From Siphonodentalium dalli (lineage: Eukaryota > Mollusca > Scaphopoda > Gadilida > Siphonodentaliidae), in contig CP136064.1 of NCBI GenBank assembly GCA_032622095.1, forward strand, positions 183,192,209 through 183,256,208: DNA of 64,000 bases, given 5' to 3'. The notes beneath the pieces are model-generated. The model was not told where the DNA came from. It ran no database searches and saw only the letters and a list, made by a program, of their open reading frames with translations. Position 1 is the first letter of the stretch. Each line of letters begins with the position of its first letter. This document shows, piece after piece, positions 1 through 10,493 of the stretch. Made by a program: the position numbers and the translations under genes.

Positions 1-463
1 CATCGGGGACGAGTGAAATTGCGCGTAAAACACCGTATATGCTGGGCTATGGCGATTTGGACAAGCGCATTTTATAATCATATTACGCTCAACGGTGATT
101 TATCGAAAAAAAAAAAAAAAAATGTCCGTATCGCCCAGAATAGTTAGCGTACACGTTATAGCGCGCGTGCGACCGATTTAATTGCGTGTAACAATGCGCT
201 ACCGCAACATTTCAAAATGCTCGCGAATCAGTAGAGTTATCATTTACTGTTATAATAACAAATTTAGTTTATGTTGAAAATCGACACAATTATTGTGGAA
301 ATAAACTGAAGAATACTGGAACTATTGGGCTCTATTCTGCAGATGGATGATTTGTGAAGTTCGCCCGTCCACACATATAAAAAAAATATATATAAAACAC
401 GGTATGTATCCAAATCCAATTCTTGGTTCCTTATGGGTACATCATTTAAAATGCTGATTTTTT

Positions 464-560
464 TGTTTGTTTGTTAGTTTAAACATATTTTATTGTATCA
501 TTTATGTACAAATGGGATTGGGGCACAAGTTATACAACTTAGATAGCCCCTCTCCCCATA
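464..560 (-). mobile_element. LINE 3'-tail relic, unit 1
   Basis: The stretch TTTAAACATATTTTATTGTA followed by GGGATTGGGGCACAAGTT and a CCCCTCTCCCCATATA block matches the 3' end of the LINE inserted at 1235 (TTTAAACATATTTTATTGTA, GGGATCGGGGCACAAGTT, CCCCTCTCCCATATA). It is a short minus-strand copy of the same 3' terminus: either a severely 5'-truncated LINE or a SINE sharing the tail. The right limit is uncertain; weak similarity may continue to about 720. Confidence 0.6.
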
Positions 561-1067
561 TAATTACACACGTTATTATAACAACAATGTAGATCGAGTG
601 AGACCTCCTATGTGTAATTCCCTCTACCCAATTATGTCCTAATACATAATCTATCAAGTGGACGCGTCATATATTTACATAGCCCGTCTGTGTTAAACTA
701 AATCCTGTCCAGGGTGATAGGTCAACTGTCAATTTGGTCACTCGTTTGATACCCCAATAACACACAGACCGTAACACGGACACGACTTCACAGATTGTTG
801 GCCTAATCTGACATAATCACTTAAAGTGATCAGCAGAATAATTGGGCGTACTTTTCAAAGTGCAGCCGAATTGCTTCTGAAACCAGTTATTTATATCTAT
901 CACGTTAGATATCATTGTTAAGTGCTTTGAACTCTTAAATTTCACTGTCGTTGTGTGCTGCGTGGGCTAGTCTCAAATTATCGGCAGATTTTTTGAAAAT
1001 AAATAATAATACACACACGCAGCTCTGTATGGGAACAAATAATCAAAATGTTATATAAATATAAATA

Positions 1068-1211
1068 TAAGAAATGAATTAATGGGTGTGCATTATTGGG
1101 CGATACGGCGCAGTGGTCGTTGGGGGCACAGTTCGCGGTTCACACAATGTGCCCCAAATGACCACAGCGCCGTATCCCACAATAACACACACCCACTACA
1201 TTCATTTCTTA
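1068..1211. repeat. Near-perfect 144-bp palindrome (foldback/MITE-like), unit 1
   Basis: The left arm begins TAAGAAATGAAT and the right arm ends ATTCATTTCTTA. The roughly 64-bp arms pair with few mismatches (GGGTGTG..GATACGGCGC..GGGGCACA against TGTGCCCC..GCGCCGTATC..CACACCC) around a loop of about 16 bases. TA dinucleotides flank both ends, as expected for a Tc1/mariner-type TA target. The 66-70-residue reading frame here is a by-product of the palindrome. The LINE in unit 1 landed 23 bp beyond its right end. Confidence 0.8.
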
Positions 1212-1493
1212 GATAACCCTGATGGCAATTTCTTTGTTTGTTTAAACATATTTTATTGTAATATAATATTACACAAGGGATCGGGGCACAAGTTTTAACA
1301 ACTTAAGTCCGCCCCTCTCCCATATACATTTTAACAAATACAAAGTAGATGACGAACATAACATATATACAGGGTGATGTATGGTGTGGTTGTGATTGCT
1401 GTCAGTCCTATCCTGCTTTTGAAATTTCATCTGAGGTAGTCAACATTTGTAACGCAAAGGAGGATCTCGCCTATATTTGTTAGCGGAGGGGGC

Positions 1494-2009
1494 CTAATTA
1501 AAACGTTTCGTTGATGAAATGTATGAATAAACAAAATGGAAAAGAATTTCATTGCGTCGATTCGATTCTGATGATATCCCTGTGAGTAAGGAGGAAATGT
1601 TAGATATTATAAATTGGTGGGCTGCAATCTTATTGAAGAGTTCGCATCTTTCGGTAGCATACAGGGGGCACTCAAAGAAATAATGAAAGGCATCTTCGAC
1701 TTCGTATCCACATGTGCATTTAGAGGTATCAGAGATAAAATTGTTGCACATATCTGATTTTAATTCACTACAATAGTTGCGAATTCTGCAGTGTAAAATG
1801 CTTAGTTTTCTTGGGCCATTAATAAAGAATTGGGGAGGTTTCGTGGGCGGGTCAATTAATTTCAAATTCATCTTAAATTCAGGAAGAGTACTTACATTTG
1901 TAATAGGCTTTGGTAGTTTATTCCAGGATAACGTACTTTTAGGTAAATAAGAGTTTCTGAAATGTTCTGTATGCGATCGGTATGAATAGAATTTGTCAGG
2001 TTCGCGCAT
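1494..2009 (-). pseudogene. LINE ORF2 C-terminal domain, frameshifted from the RT
   Basis: It continues the 2020-4111 protein after a single-base shift. It starts with the usual post-RT region (YDMREPDKFYSYRS, then SYLPKSTLSWNKLP) and carries a Cys/His cluster (CTCGYEVEDAFHYFFECPLY) typical of the ORF2 C-terminus in CR1/Jockey/I-type LINEs. The stop precedes a 3' UTR of about 259 bp. The break looks recent because the frame is otherwise intact on both sides; a sequencing error in the homopolymer is possible. Confidence 0.85.
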
Positions 2010-2019
2010 ATCATATCGA

Positions 2020-4111
2020 TTACTGGCAACTTGTCTTGATCGGGGGTGGCAACATGAGGGTGAGGTAATTGGGGACTTGGTTGTTTATTATTTTAAACAT
2101 GGTGTGCAACTCGTGGAGTTCTCGTCGAATTTCAAGCCTTGACCATCCTACTTCGTCAAACAAGCGATTTATATCTACGGAACGCGTTAATCCTGTTACT
2201 ATTCTTGCAGCATCCTTGTGTATGTCATCGAACTTTTTTAATAAGTAATCTGTTGCTGTGCCCCACACTACATCGGCATAGTCTATAATTGGTAATATAT
2301 ATGCTGTGTATATTTTTTCAAGCGACTTTCGGTCTAGGTCGTACTTCAGTCTTCTTAATTGTGAGAGACGAGATGTTGCTTTGTTTGCTATTGTATTTAT
2401 ATGAGTGTTCCAGTTTAGATTCGATTGTATTTCAAGTCCAAGATGTTTGTGTGAGTTTGTAAATAATACATTTTCTTGTTCGAATTTTAAATTCGGGGTC
2501 ACGTTGTTATTTGTAAGGGAAAAGGAAATTGCCCTAGTTTTCGTTGGGTTAAATTTAACTAGCCATTTATTTGCCCAGTCTGCGACTCTTTCAAGGTCAT
2601 CGTTCATGTTCTTGGTTAGGATATCGATGTCATAATGGGTAGTCATAAGGCAAGTATCGTCCGCGTACATTCTTGTGGTTGCATTAATGTGATCAGGGAG
2701 GTCGTTTATGTAAACTAAAAATAGGAAAGGGCCAATAATTGAGCCTTGAGGGACACCTGCTGGGATAACTTCAAAATTTGAGAAGGAGTTGTTCACTAAG
2801 ACCCTTTGTTTGCGATTGAACAGATAATCTTTTAGCCATTCTAAGAGATTTCCAGAGACTCCATATTGTTCCAATTTATATAGCAGCCCCCTGTGCCATA
2901 CTCTCTCGAATGCCTTTGATATATCAAAAAATACTGCACTTGTATAGAGGCTGTTGTCGAGACTATGGCACAGGTTGTGATATAGTTCTATTAACTGGTA
3001 TGTTGTACTATGGCCAGGGAGGAAGCCAGACTGGTGATTATATAACAAATTATTTTCCGTGAAGTATGTCATAATATGTTGTATGACCACTTTTTCGAAG
3101 ATTTTGCCTAATGTCGGAAGGAGAGATATTGGACGGTAATTTGCGGAATCGGCTGGGTCGCCTTTTTTGAAGATAGGGATGACGTTTGCCTTTTTCCAGG
3201 TCATTGGAAACTTACCAAGATCCAATGATTTTTTATAAATTATTAATAGGGGGATTGCGATATTTTCGGCAGTACTATGCAACATTTTTGGGCTGATGCT
3301 ATCGTGACCATACGCCTTATTTAAATTTAATGATTTTATAGCGCACACGATACTTTGATATGTGATTGGGATTTCGGATAGTATGTTATTGGATCTACGA
3401 GGGAAATAAGGGAGATTTTTGGCATCGTCTTGTATAGTGGCATTAGAAATGAATCTTGCGTTGAGACACCTAGCTTTTTCATAATCATCGGTTGCATATG
3501 ATTTCCCTTCCATTGATACGTTGCCATTGGGGCTATACAGAGGTGGGGTATTCGTAGATTTCTTTTTGTTAAGTAGATAATTCATAATATGCCAGAAATC
3601 GCGGGGAGTGGGGGTTTCATTTATTTTCTCCTCAAGTTTAGTTTCGAATTGCGATTTTGCATACTTTTTCATGTTGTTAACTTTATTTCTAATATCCTTG
3701 TATTTTCTCCAAGTGTGCTCTGAATTTCGTTTGAGTGCTATTGATCTGAGTCTATCGCGACGTCGTATTTCTCTCCGTATGTCGGAATTAAACCAGAATT
3801 TGTCCTTTGTCCTTATCGTCACTGTCATTTTGGGGATTGATTGTTCCATTATTTTAATAAATCTCTCGGTAAATAAGCTTACTGCATCGTTTATGTCATT
3901 TACTGGTTGCAGCAATTCATGCCATTTGCTCTCATTTATTAAGATATTCGCTTTTTGAAAATCTGCATTTTTATAGTTACAGATAGTTCTTGTGAAAGAG
4001 GTCGCATGCAATTGATCAAATGAAATTGTCGCGTAAACAGCGTAATGATCAGACAATTCAAGATTTAGAACGTCAGCGTCCCGGACACTCAAGTTATTAC
4101 TCACGATTATA
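2020..4111 (-). pseudogene. LINE ORF2: endonuclease C-end plus reverse transcriptase
   Basis: The open frame starts in host DNA: its ATG (4132-4134) lies in the flanking sequence and the target duplication, so the apparent start is chimeric. Visible motifs, numbered from that ATG: SDHYAV (about residues 28-33), the SDH motif of APE endonucleases; the RT palm with FDISKAF (Asp at about 404), AGVPQGSIIGP and YADD (about 490-493). These give an intact-looking catalytic triad for reverse transcription. The frame ends at 2020 because of a one-base frameshift in a C-run (G-run at 2042-2046 on the plus strand), and the true C-terminus continues in another frame at 1494-2009. Without the endonuclease N-terminus it cannot retrotranspose by itself. 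Confidence 0.9.
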
Positions 4112-4750
4112 GGCAATTTCTTATCGATAGCCATTCAACCAGACGTTATTCATTCGGGTATTTTTTCAGGTTGATCATATAGAAGCTTCGTCTGTGCCAG
4201 TTGTTTTGGTGTGAAATGAACATAGGACGACACAGTTGGTAAACAGGTTAATATTATGTCACTCGTTTATCATGCCGTCAGGTACAACTTGTGCGACAAC
4301 GTTAACCAGTTCACACACTTGAACATTCTATCTATTTATCGGGGTAACTTTAGCATTCTTAATATGTTTTTGTGGCGTGACAGGTCATTCTCTCACAACG
4401 TCTTGGGCTATTCTTGTCGAATGATGCTGATTTGAAAACTTTGGAGATTAAACACTCTTAAATTATTCTTCTAAGTTTGTCTTTGAACTTTGGAGACATT
4501 TGCAAAGGACAAGACTATCCGCATTATTTGACATTTTGAAATTTCCCCAAAAGACAATCCATTTTGAGAATGCCTGACACGATTTCACCATCTATCAACA
4601 TTTCCGTTCTGAATATAGCCCTCATCTCCTGAAGTGAGCTGCGTAGTATATAACATAGGAGACACAAGGATCCAACAGCACAGTGTGGAACAATGGGTCA
4701 TTGACAAAGTGGTCATGAATTGAAAGTCAGAGTTAGATATGTACAATGCA

Positions 4751-4756
4751 TTTATT
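4751..4756 (-). terminator. Candidate poly(A) signal of the unit-1 ShKT gene
   Basis: AATAAA on the minus strand, about 450 bases past the ShKT stop codon and the first such hexamer after it. It would give a 3' UTR of about 470 bases. Equivalent hexamers are at 14710-14715 and 22787-22792. Confidence 0.5.
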
Positions 4757-5205
4757 AAATTTACAATACAGTTGATGACATGATTGTGGTAGATAAAAAG
4801 AAACATTTATGCAAACGACCATCGTAGGGTGTCATTGCAGGGTATCATGGAGACACATTAGTTAAACACATAGAGCAACGTGTATAGATACCTGAACATT
4901 AGAACATGAGCATACATGTACATAACAAATTCCGTTGCCCGGTATCTTCGACTAAATATACGTGGAAAACTATACACGTGTATTGGTAATGATGTTGGAG
5001 CGTTGATTAACTAAGAAGAGAAATATATTAGAATTGTCTGAACAGGGACCACCAACGGAAACAGTGAAACAGTCCTGTGCTACTTCTCAGGCGATGCTCC
5101 GTCTATCCCGGTGAATATCATCGTGTGAAGACCTTGCATGTCTGTTCGATGATTTTTGTCATGACATCTCATCGTGAATAGCACTGTTTAGAAGTTATTG
5201 GTGAT

Positions 5206-5315
5206 TCAGCACAGACCGCATGTTTCCCTGCATCTCATTTGGATCCTGACGACTCGATCGCAGAGTCTCCTCAGTTGGTTGCATCTGGCGGCAGAATACG
5301 AATCTTCACAGGGAA
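5206..5315 (-). CDS. Last coding exon, unit 1: six-cysteine ShKT-type domain
   Basis: A TTTCAG acceptor (AG at 5316-5317) precedes a 110-base exon ending in TGA at 5206-5208. Entering in phase 1, as the upstream exon demands, it encodes 35 full codons with cysteines at positions 2, 11, 18, 28, 32 and 35, that is C-x8-C-x6-C-x9-C-x3-C-x2-C, ending TCGLC. An Asp two residues after the first Cys and the C-x3-TCGLC ending are hallmarks of ShKT domains, compact three-disulfide folds found in sea-anemone channel blockers and also in many ordinary secreted proteins. Channel or toxin activity cannot be inferred. The exon is basic (six Arg). In this unit it is probably orphaned, because the upstream donor is mutated and 1.87 kb has been inserted in the intron. 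Confidence 0.75.
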
Positions 5316-6550
5316 CTGAAACAATTATAGGCGTATAGTAACAATTATAACCACGTTGTATTTAAGTTCTTTGTACATGGTTAAAGACACGGTTGGCCTT
5401 GGCGGTGGGTATCCTGTGAAAATATCTCCACCCGTCAAAAAACCGCCACAAACAGAAAGAACATAAAAATGTAGATATACTTTGTCCGTATACAAATAAG
5501 AAATATCGCATAAACAGTATGTTATGGTCATATGTTTGACCATTGTTATGTAAACAAAAGCATAAAAAGTTACTTTTCTGGTGTTTGTTTATATTATGAT
5601 GGTAAACATAAAGAGCGTTCTTTGTTGGTGAATACCTGATATGGAACTAATAAAGAGCGTTTATGCCATTTGTGTGTGATTAGCCAGTAGCATTGTACTG
5701 TCTTCTGTAACACAATCAGGCTCTTGCTTAGGTAAAATATATAGTAGGTCTTTATGATAACATGCTGTTTACGCGATGGTCGTGGTGTATATGAACGAAA
5801 CTGTATGCGTTTTAATGTTTTTCTGTTTACGGTGTTTGGAACAAATATGAATATTTTCGACAATTATGGCCGCACGTGCCTTTAAAATAGAAATCAAAAA
5901 GATGTTGTATCTCTTCACTGAACTTTCTTCATAAACTTGGGGCTATAAACTATTATTCGTTGGTAAGCGAGAACAGGTAAGGGGAGCCTCGGTCACTGGG
6001 AAATAATTTGTTCTATGAATCAGCACAGGAAATGTGGCTATCTTACTTTACATAAATTTTGTTTGAAAATATCTTTTAAAAACACTTTAAGTGAAATGCA
6101 TGCAATTCCAGAATGGTGTTTTTGTGTCTTATTTGTAATGTGGTTGAAACGTGCATTGAAAAGAAGTTCGATCTAATTTTTTGTTTGTTGTTGCCAGTGC
6201 TGTCGAGAAGATATAGCGCATCTTTAAGTAGAAGGCGTCATGTGACTTGTCCTTGAACTTTACGAAAAATACCTCCTACTTAAAGCAGCGGCTCGTAATG
6301 TTCAGGGTTCAGAACTGAGATGAAACCAAATGATTAATTGCTCCTGTCAGTGCACGATCGGATCACCAACGACCGAGAGAAACACAGCTTGATATATTAT
6401 TGCTTATAGATACTACATGTCGCATAAAAGAACTCACTTATGTCGTATATAATTTATCGTTTCAGAAGAAAACATGGGTCCAGTGTTTGTTCTGCTCGGA
6501 ACATTCAAGAGCATTCAGTTTCATTATGTTCCTGATATGGCAACAATACA

Positions 6551-8420
6551 CAGGCCGGATTCGTCATCTCCAGTTTAAACCTCCGAGTTTAAACCTGGTT
6601 TAAACCTACATTGGCGGTCCAGCCAAACCTGGTCTAAGGGGGCGTTTTTGTCGTTCAGTTGCCAGCTAATTGACAACTCGATTCGGTGATATGATTATGC
6701 AAGCAAATTACCCTGTATACCAATCGGACCAAACGATAGTCCGATATAATTGTTATTGACAAGTCATAAATTATCGTGACAGCGTGCACGCTCAATGGAT
6801 TTATTCATTGAGAAAGAAGTATCGCTCATTGACTATTAATCCGATCTCATTCTGTGTTTAAACAATTTAACAAAGGGCATGTCTCTCAACACGAGAATCA
6901 CGCTCTGTTTATCACTTTCATTGTGATAGATATCTGCAAGATGCTTCACCCGTAAAGACAAAATTTGGTGTATTTACATGTATATCTGTATATATTAAAG
7001 GGTATATGAACTGTCTATCCGTATGTCCGTTTGTCTGTTCCGAACTGTTCTACAATACCCCTGGACCCATTTCAATTAAATTAGGTGTGGTGATTCGTGT
7101 GGTATAACTACGTTAGGTTTTAAAAAAATTGATTTAAAAATAAGTAAAATATAATTTTAAAAAAATGAAAATTGTGTTAAATTGAGTGAGGAGTTGAATC
7201 TAAAAAGAAACAACATTTATAATTTAAATTAACATTTGTTTGTTTTAAATTTAATTAAAGTTTTGTTTAAATTAAATTGTTCAAATGATCAAAATGTGCG
7301 CAAAGCCCCTCTGGCGCTGAATAAAGTCTCCATAATCGAGTCAATCCTGTACCAAGAGGCCAGTCAAGTAAAGGCACTTTGCTTATGAGTACACACCACA
7401 AGCGGCATCTGAACTGTTGGAAGTGGGCAACCATGCAGAGGGACAGCTTTTAATAAAGAAATATATTACATGCGTTGATGTTTTTTCAATGTCATAAATT
7501 TCCCGTCATGCAGAAAATCAAAAAGGTTCCCAGGTTTTAAACTGGTAGAATATTATGGGAATTTATGGGCGTAGCCAGAGTAGAGCTTTGTGGCATGATC
7601 TACATCAAAATAAGTTATCAAATTTGACTCATATAGCAATATAAGTTTAGGATTGCAAACTATGTGCATAGCATAATCTGGTCATGCAGTAGCATCGTTT
7701 TGGTGTCAAAATTAAAACGTTGAACCCTACAAATGAATTCGTAGAAAACACCAGTATTTGTGATTGCCACAAGCCAAAAAAAACCACAAGATAGTTGTAA
7801 AAATCATATATTTAGGAACATGTCCATATCTGACCAAAGCTCGCGTGCGAATGAATCAACTGTGACATGATAACACGAGTCGGCAGTCGCCACTAAGACA
7901 CGCCCTCACTCGAGATTATTTACAGCTCCACCCTTGACTGATTGTTTGACAATTCTAAACCGCGATGAAGAAAAGACGGATTCGTCATCTCAAGTTTAGC
8001 CTCGATAAAGCTGGTTTAGCTGGACCACCGAATTAGATGGTTTAGTTGCTGGTTTAAGCTTATAAAACGCAAAAAAACAATATTGAAATTGACAAAAACT
8101 TATCCCCATAAGCTTTATGTGTGTGACAGCTTATCGCTTATAAATTTACAATCAAAATATGACCGCTGTCGTAATTATTGATTTCCGCAATCAATAAAAC
8201 GAGGCGGTCCGCATTAGGAAAGTACGTTTAATTATATCGACGATACAGAGGCACTACTGCTAAACCACTGGTCTGGCTGGACCTGGTTTAAACCAGAGAT
8301 GACGAATGCGTAACTTAGACCTGCGGTCTCGGGTTTAAACCACGGATTTTGCTGACTCACGGCGGTTTAAACCTATAGGTTTACGTAGACCAGGTTTAAA
8401 CCTGAGATGACGAATCCGGC
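6551..8420. mobile_element. Non-autonomous TIR element inserted in the unit-1 intron
   Basis: The ends are inverted: GCCGGATTCGTCATCTC with CAGTTTAAACC on the left, GGTTTAAACC with TGAGATGACGAATCCGGC on the right. Units 2 and 3 have the empty site (CAATACATAGGG near 16503-16513). Net gain is 1872 bp; a 2-bp CA duplication is possible but the exact edges are ambiguous. It is rich in repeated TTTAAACC half-palindromes and contains no transposase-like frame. It lies inside the intron between the two coding exons of the unit-1 ShKT gene. Confidence 0.8.
7977..8312. mobile_element. Nested or duplicated related TIR element inside 6551-8420
   Basis: The left end GGATTCGTCATCTCAAGTTT and the right end CCAGAGATGACGAATGCG repeat the termini of the surrounding element with small changes, and the TTTAAACC/GGTTTAG motifs recur. 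Either an older relative inserted into it or the 3' part of the element was duplicated. Confidence 0.55.
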
Positions 8421-8709
8421 CATAGGGTTTATATCACGTATTGTGGAGAGAGCTCACGAATTGATATGGCTTCGACAAGACACCTGCATTCTAAACCATA
8501 ACCCACAAAGTCACATAAGCTATGGGCACACTTAGCATAGTCTCGAGTTTTGTACCGCGTTGATCAGCAAAGCTGACGGGCAAACTTGTTCAACTGATCA
8601 GTTGCTAATTGTTCACAGACATTCGTTGAGTCAAATGACTTTCAGACTTTCAAGTACGCTTTTGTCAGCACCTATTCCCTGATTAAACATGATTAAATTA
8701 TGAACTTAT

Positions 8710-9151
8710 GTGGTTCCGCTGTCGTTGTTGTTGGGATCTCAGCGTCGACGCCGAACATAGCTGATCCACTCTGCACGTTCTGTGTTCTCCCTTGAAGACC
8801 GTATCTGTACATTAAATGTTCGGCTAACCATTTGGATAGTTTGATTCTCTGCGCTTCGCTCATGGGAGTCATGGCTCCCTCATTCGTGTCCGGCCCATGG
8901 ATGAGATCCGCGAATTGTATCTGAGTCCTTCTCTTAGCTGTTTCCATTGGTTCATCGTCTCTCTCGGTCGGTACGCCGCCGCCCGTTGTGGTGTCTGATG
9001 TGTGTTTTTCGTTTGAATTTTCTCTGCGGGATAGTCGTGCATACAGTTGATCCATTTCGTCGGTCGTAACGTAGCTTTGTTCCCCAAATACATCAAGCAT
9101 TATTATTGAGAAGATCACCGAAATGAACGCAACTTTTGTATACATCTGCAT
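8710..9151 (-). CDS. First coding exon, unit 1: signal peptide and propeptide; splice donor lost
   Basis: ATG at 9149-9151 follows a TTTTTCAG acceptor (9165-9167) with a 13-base leader. A GTG just upstream is not the start. Residues 1 to about 22 form a signal peptide (MQMYTKVAFISVIF core, cut near VFG-EQ). The rest has no cysteine, is rich in Thr/Glu/Arg and has dibasic sites (LSRR, AKRR) and an LQGR site, then a TTTT-rich linker. Units 2 and 3 end this exon at CAC-GTAAGT; here the G is A (8709), giving ATAAGT. Reading on through the lost donor gives five more residues and a stop at 8693, so an unspliced product would be secreted without the ShKT domain. Confidence 0.75.
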
Positions 9152-9792
9152 CACAATTATTTCTCTGAAAAATAAAATTTCGAAATGAGTATACTACATG
9201 TATCACCAAATCGTGTGGTATTTCAGTGTTAGTCTTTCAAGAGTATTTAAAGGGTACATATGCCCAAGTATGGCGTGTGCACACATAATTGTTGTGACCC
9301 CGGGACGTGACAGATGCAAAAAAAATAACTATGTTCAATTTGCTAGCTATGGTCAACTTTCTGTCGGATAACATAGCCATACGCAGGCAGATGAATGAAA
9401 TATTTATATAACCACTTCGTATAATTTTTTGAAACGACAGGACAAAGCGACAGAGGTTTATCGGGTCTTTTTTTAACTGTACGCACCGTCACGAGAGAGC
9501 GCTCTTTATTTCAAGATTAAAGTGGGTGATGTCCCTTTAAAATTCCGAACAAATTTTACAGGATGAGAACACTCTTACATGTATTTGTCGATCTAGCATA
9601 TCCTTCATTTAAAAAATAACAACTTTTTGGCTGCTCATGAAAGATGTTCTATTCAGACCGCTCTATGCGGAATGTCTTTGAATTGCTGATAAATATCATC
9701 GCATCTGAAACGAATTGTACATTCAAATACAGGCAAAATTTGCCAGTGTATGGACGTATTCCTGAAGCGTGTATGGTAGAGCATTGACTTAC

Positions 9793-9842
9793 CTTTAGTA
9801 CCGCGAGGTATGTTCGCCTGCTGTAAGTATGAATTGTTTGAT
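9793..9842 (-). other. Predicted non-coding first exon of the unit-1 ShKT gene
   Basis: On the minus strand an exon end ACTAAAG is followed by GTAAGT (donor 9787-9792), about 70 bases downstream of a TATA box. It can join the acceptor at 9165-9167 by a 628-base intron. The upstream limit (about 9842) is estimated from TATA spacing. Equivalent donors in units 2 and 3 follow 17880 and 25957. Confidence 0.5.
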
Positions 9843-9863
9843 TTGTTCTTCCAATGTGCACCT

Positions 9864-9872
9864 TATTTATAG
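9864..9872 (-). promoter_or_regulatory. TATA box of the unit-1 ShKT gene
   Basis: CTATAAATA on the minus strand, placed so that a start near 9842 yields a roughly 50-base leader exon. It is identical in units 2 and 3. Homology of the fourth gene copy stops before this point. Confidence 0.55.
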
Positions 9873-9951
9873 TGTCCTGTTCCGGATAACCTGGCATGTC
9901 CGACGCTAATATGACACCACAAAGACAGTACTTTATTTTGGCAGTTATCTT

Positions 9952-10077
9952 GGATTGGGATAGGCTGAAATCATTCGGATAATCCCGGAGAATAAGACAT
10001 CATAAAAGGAAATTAGCATTATTGGTCCGTATTGTGTGGATCATCGGATTAGGATAGGCCGAACTCATTCGGATAAC
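9952..10077. promoter_or_regulatory. Pair of 32-bp direct repeats upstream of the unit-1 ShKT promoter
   Basis: GGATTGGGATAGGC..CATTCGGATAAT (9952-9983) and GGATTAGGATAGGC..CATTCGGATAAC (10046-10077) differ at only a few bases and lie 94 bp apart, 80-205 bp upstream of the TATA box. Position and similarity make them candidate upstream elements. Copies occur at 18039-18164 and 26116-26241. Confidence 0.4.
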
Positions 10078-10488
10078 CATGGCGAATCACTGTATAGTCA
10101 TGAAAATTTACCCAAAAATCCTGCTATTACAAGAATAGGAGAGATCGACACACGAACAAGCCGATTATAGTTTGAATATTATTGCGAATTTAAACAATGA
10201 GTAATATGCCACGTGTATTGTCGATAATAACCTTACGCTGTGTATCGAATGATTCGGTGATTACTTTCACGACGGGGATGACATGGGGTATAATCTGATG
10301 GACTTTGGGTACGTTAAATTTTGCAGGCAATTCGACGTAGAGTGCTCTGAAAACATGAACATCTTACATACTGTACATGCCTCCCCGTTTACTTTTGGTT
10401 GTTATATAAGTGACATTTGTCCGAAATGAGCCTATCTGGCAAGATCTAGTGTAATAATTCCTGGAATTTCATTGCTATAATAAGCGAT

Positions 10489-10493
<5 letters not shown>

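Larger units (their letters stand above)
1235..4111 (-). mobile_element. 5'-truncated CR1/Jockey-superfamily LINE inserted in unit 1 only
   Basis: The 11-bp sequence GGCAATTTCTT is present at both ends (1224-1234 and 4112-4122) and once at the empty sites in units 2 and 3, so this is a clean target-primed insertion of 2877 bp. The element reads on the minus strand. Its 5' end lies at the C-terminal edge of the endonuclease domain, so ORF1 and most of the endonuclease are missing. The 3' UTR (1235-1493) ends in AATAAAATATG followed by an AAACAAACA tail. Being absent from the other units, it inserted after, or into only one product of, the tandem duplication. Confidence 0.93.

Noticed and set aside
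1086-1298. 70-codon frame next to the LINE
   Set aside because: It covers a palindrome and continues into the inserted LINE; no codon conservation independent of the repeat.
9152-9154. GTG as start codon of the propeptide exon
   Set aside because: An ATG follows immediately, is conserved in all four copies and lies 13 bases after a strong acceptor; eukaryotic GTG starts are rare.
8693-9154. A simple one-exon secreted protein or linear neuropeptide gene
   Set aside because: The last five codons are intron read-through past a GTAAGT donor in three of four copies, and a phase-matched Cys-rich exon lies downstream.
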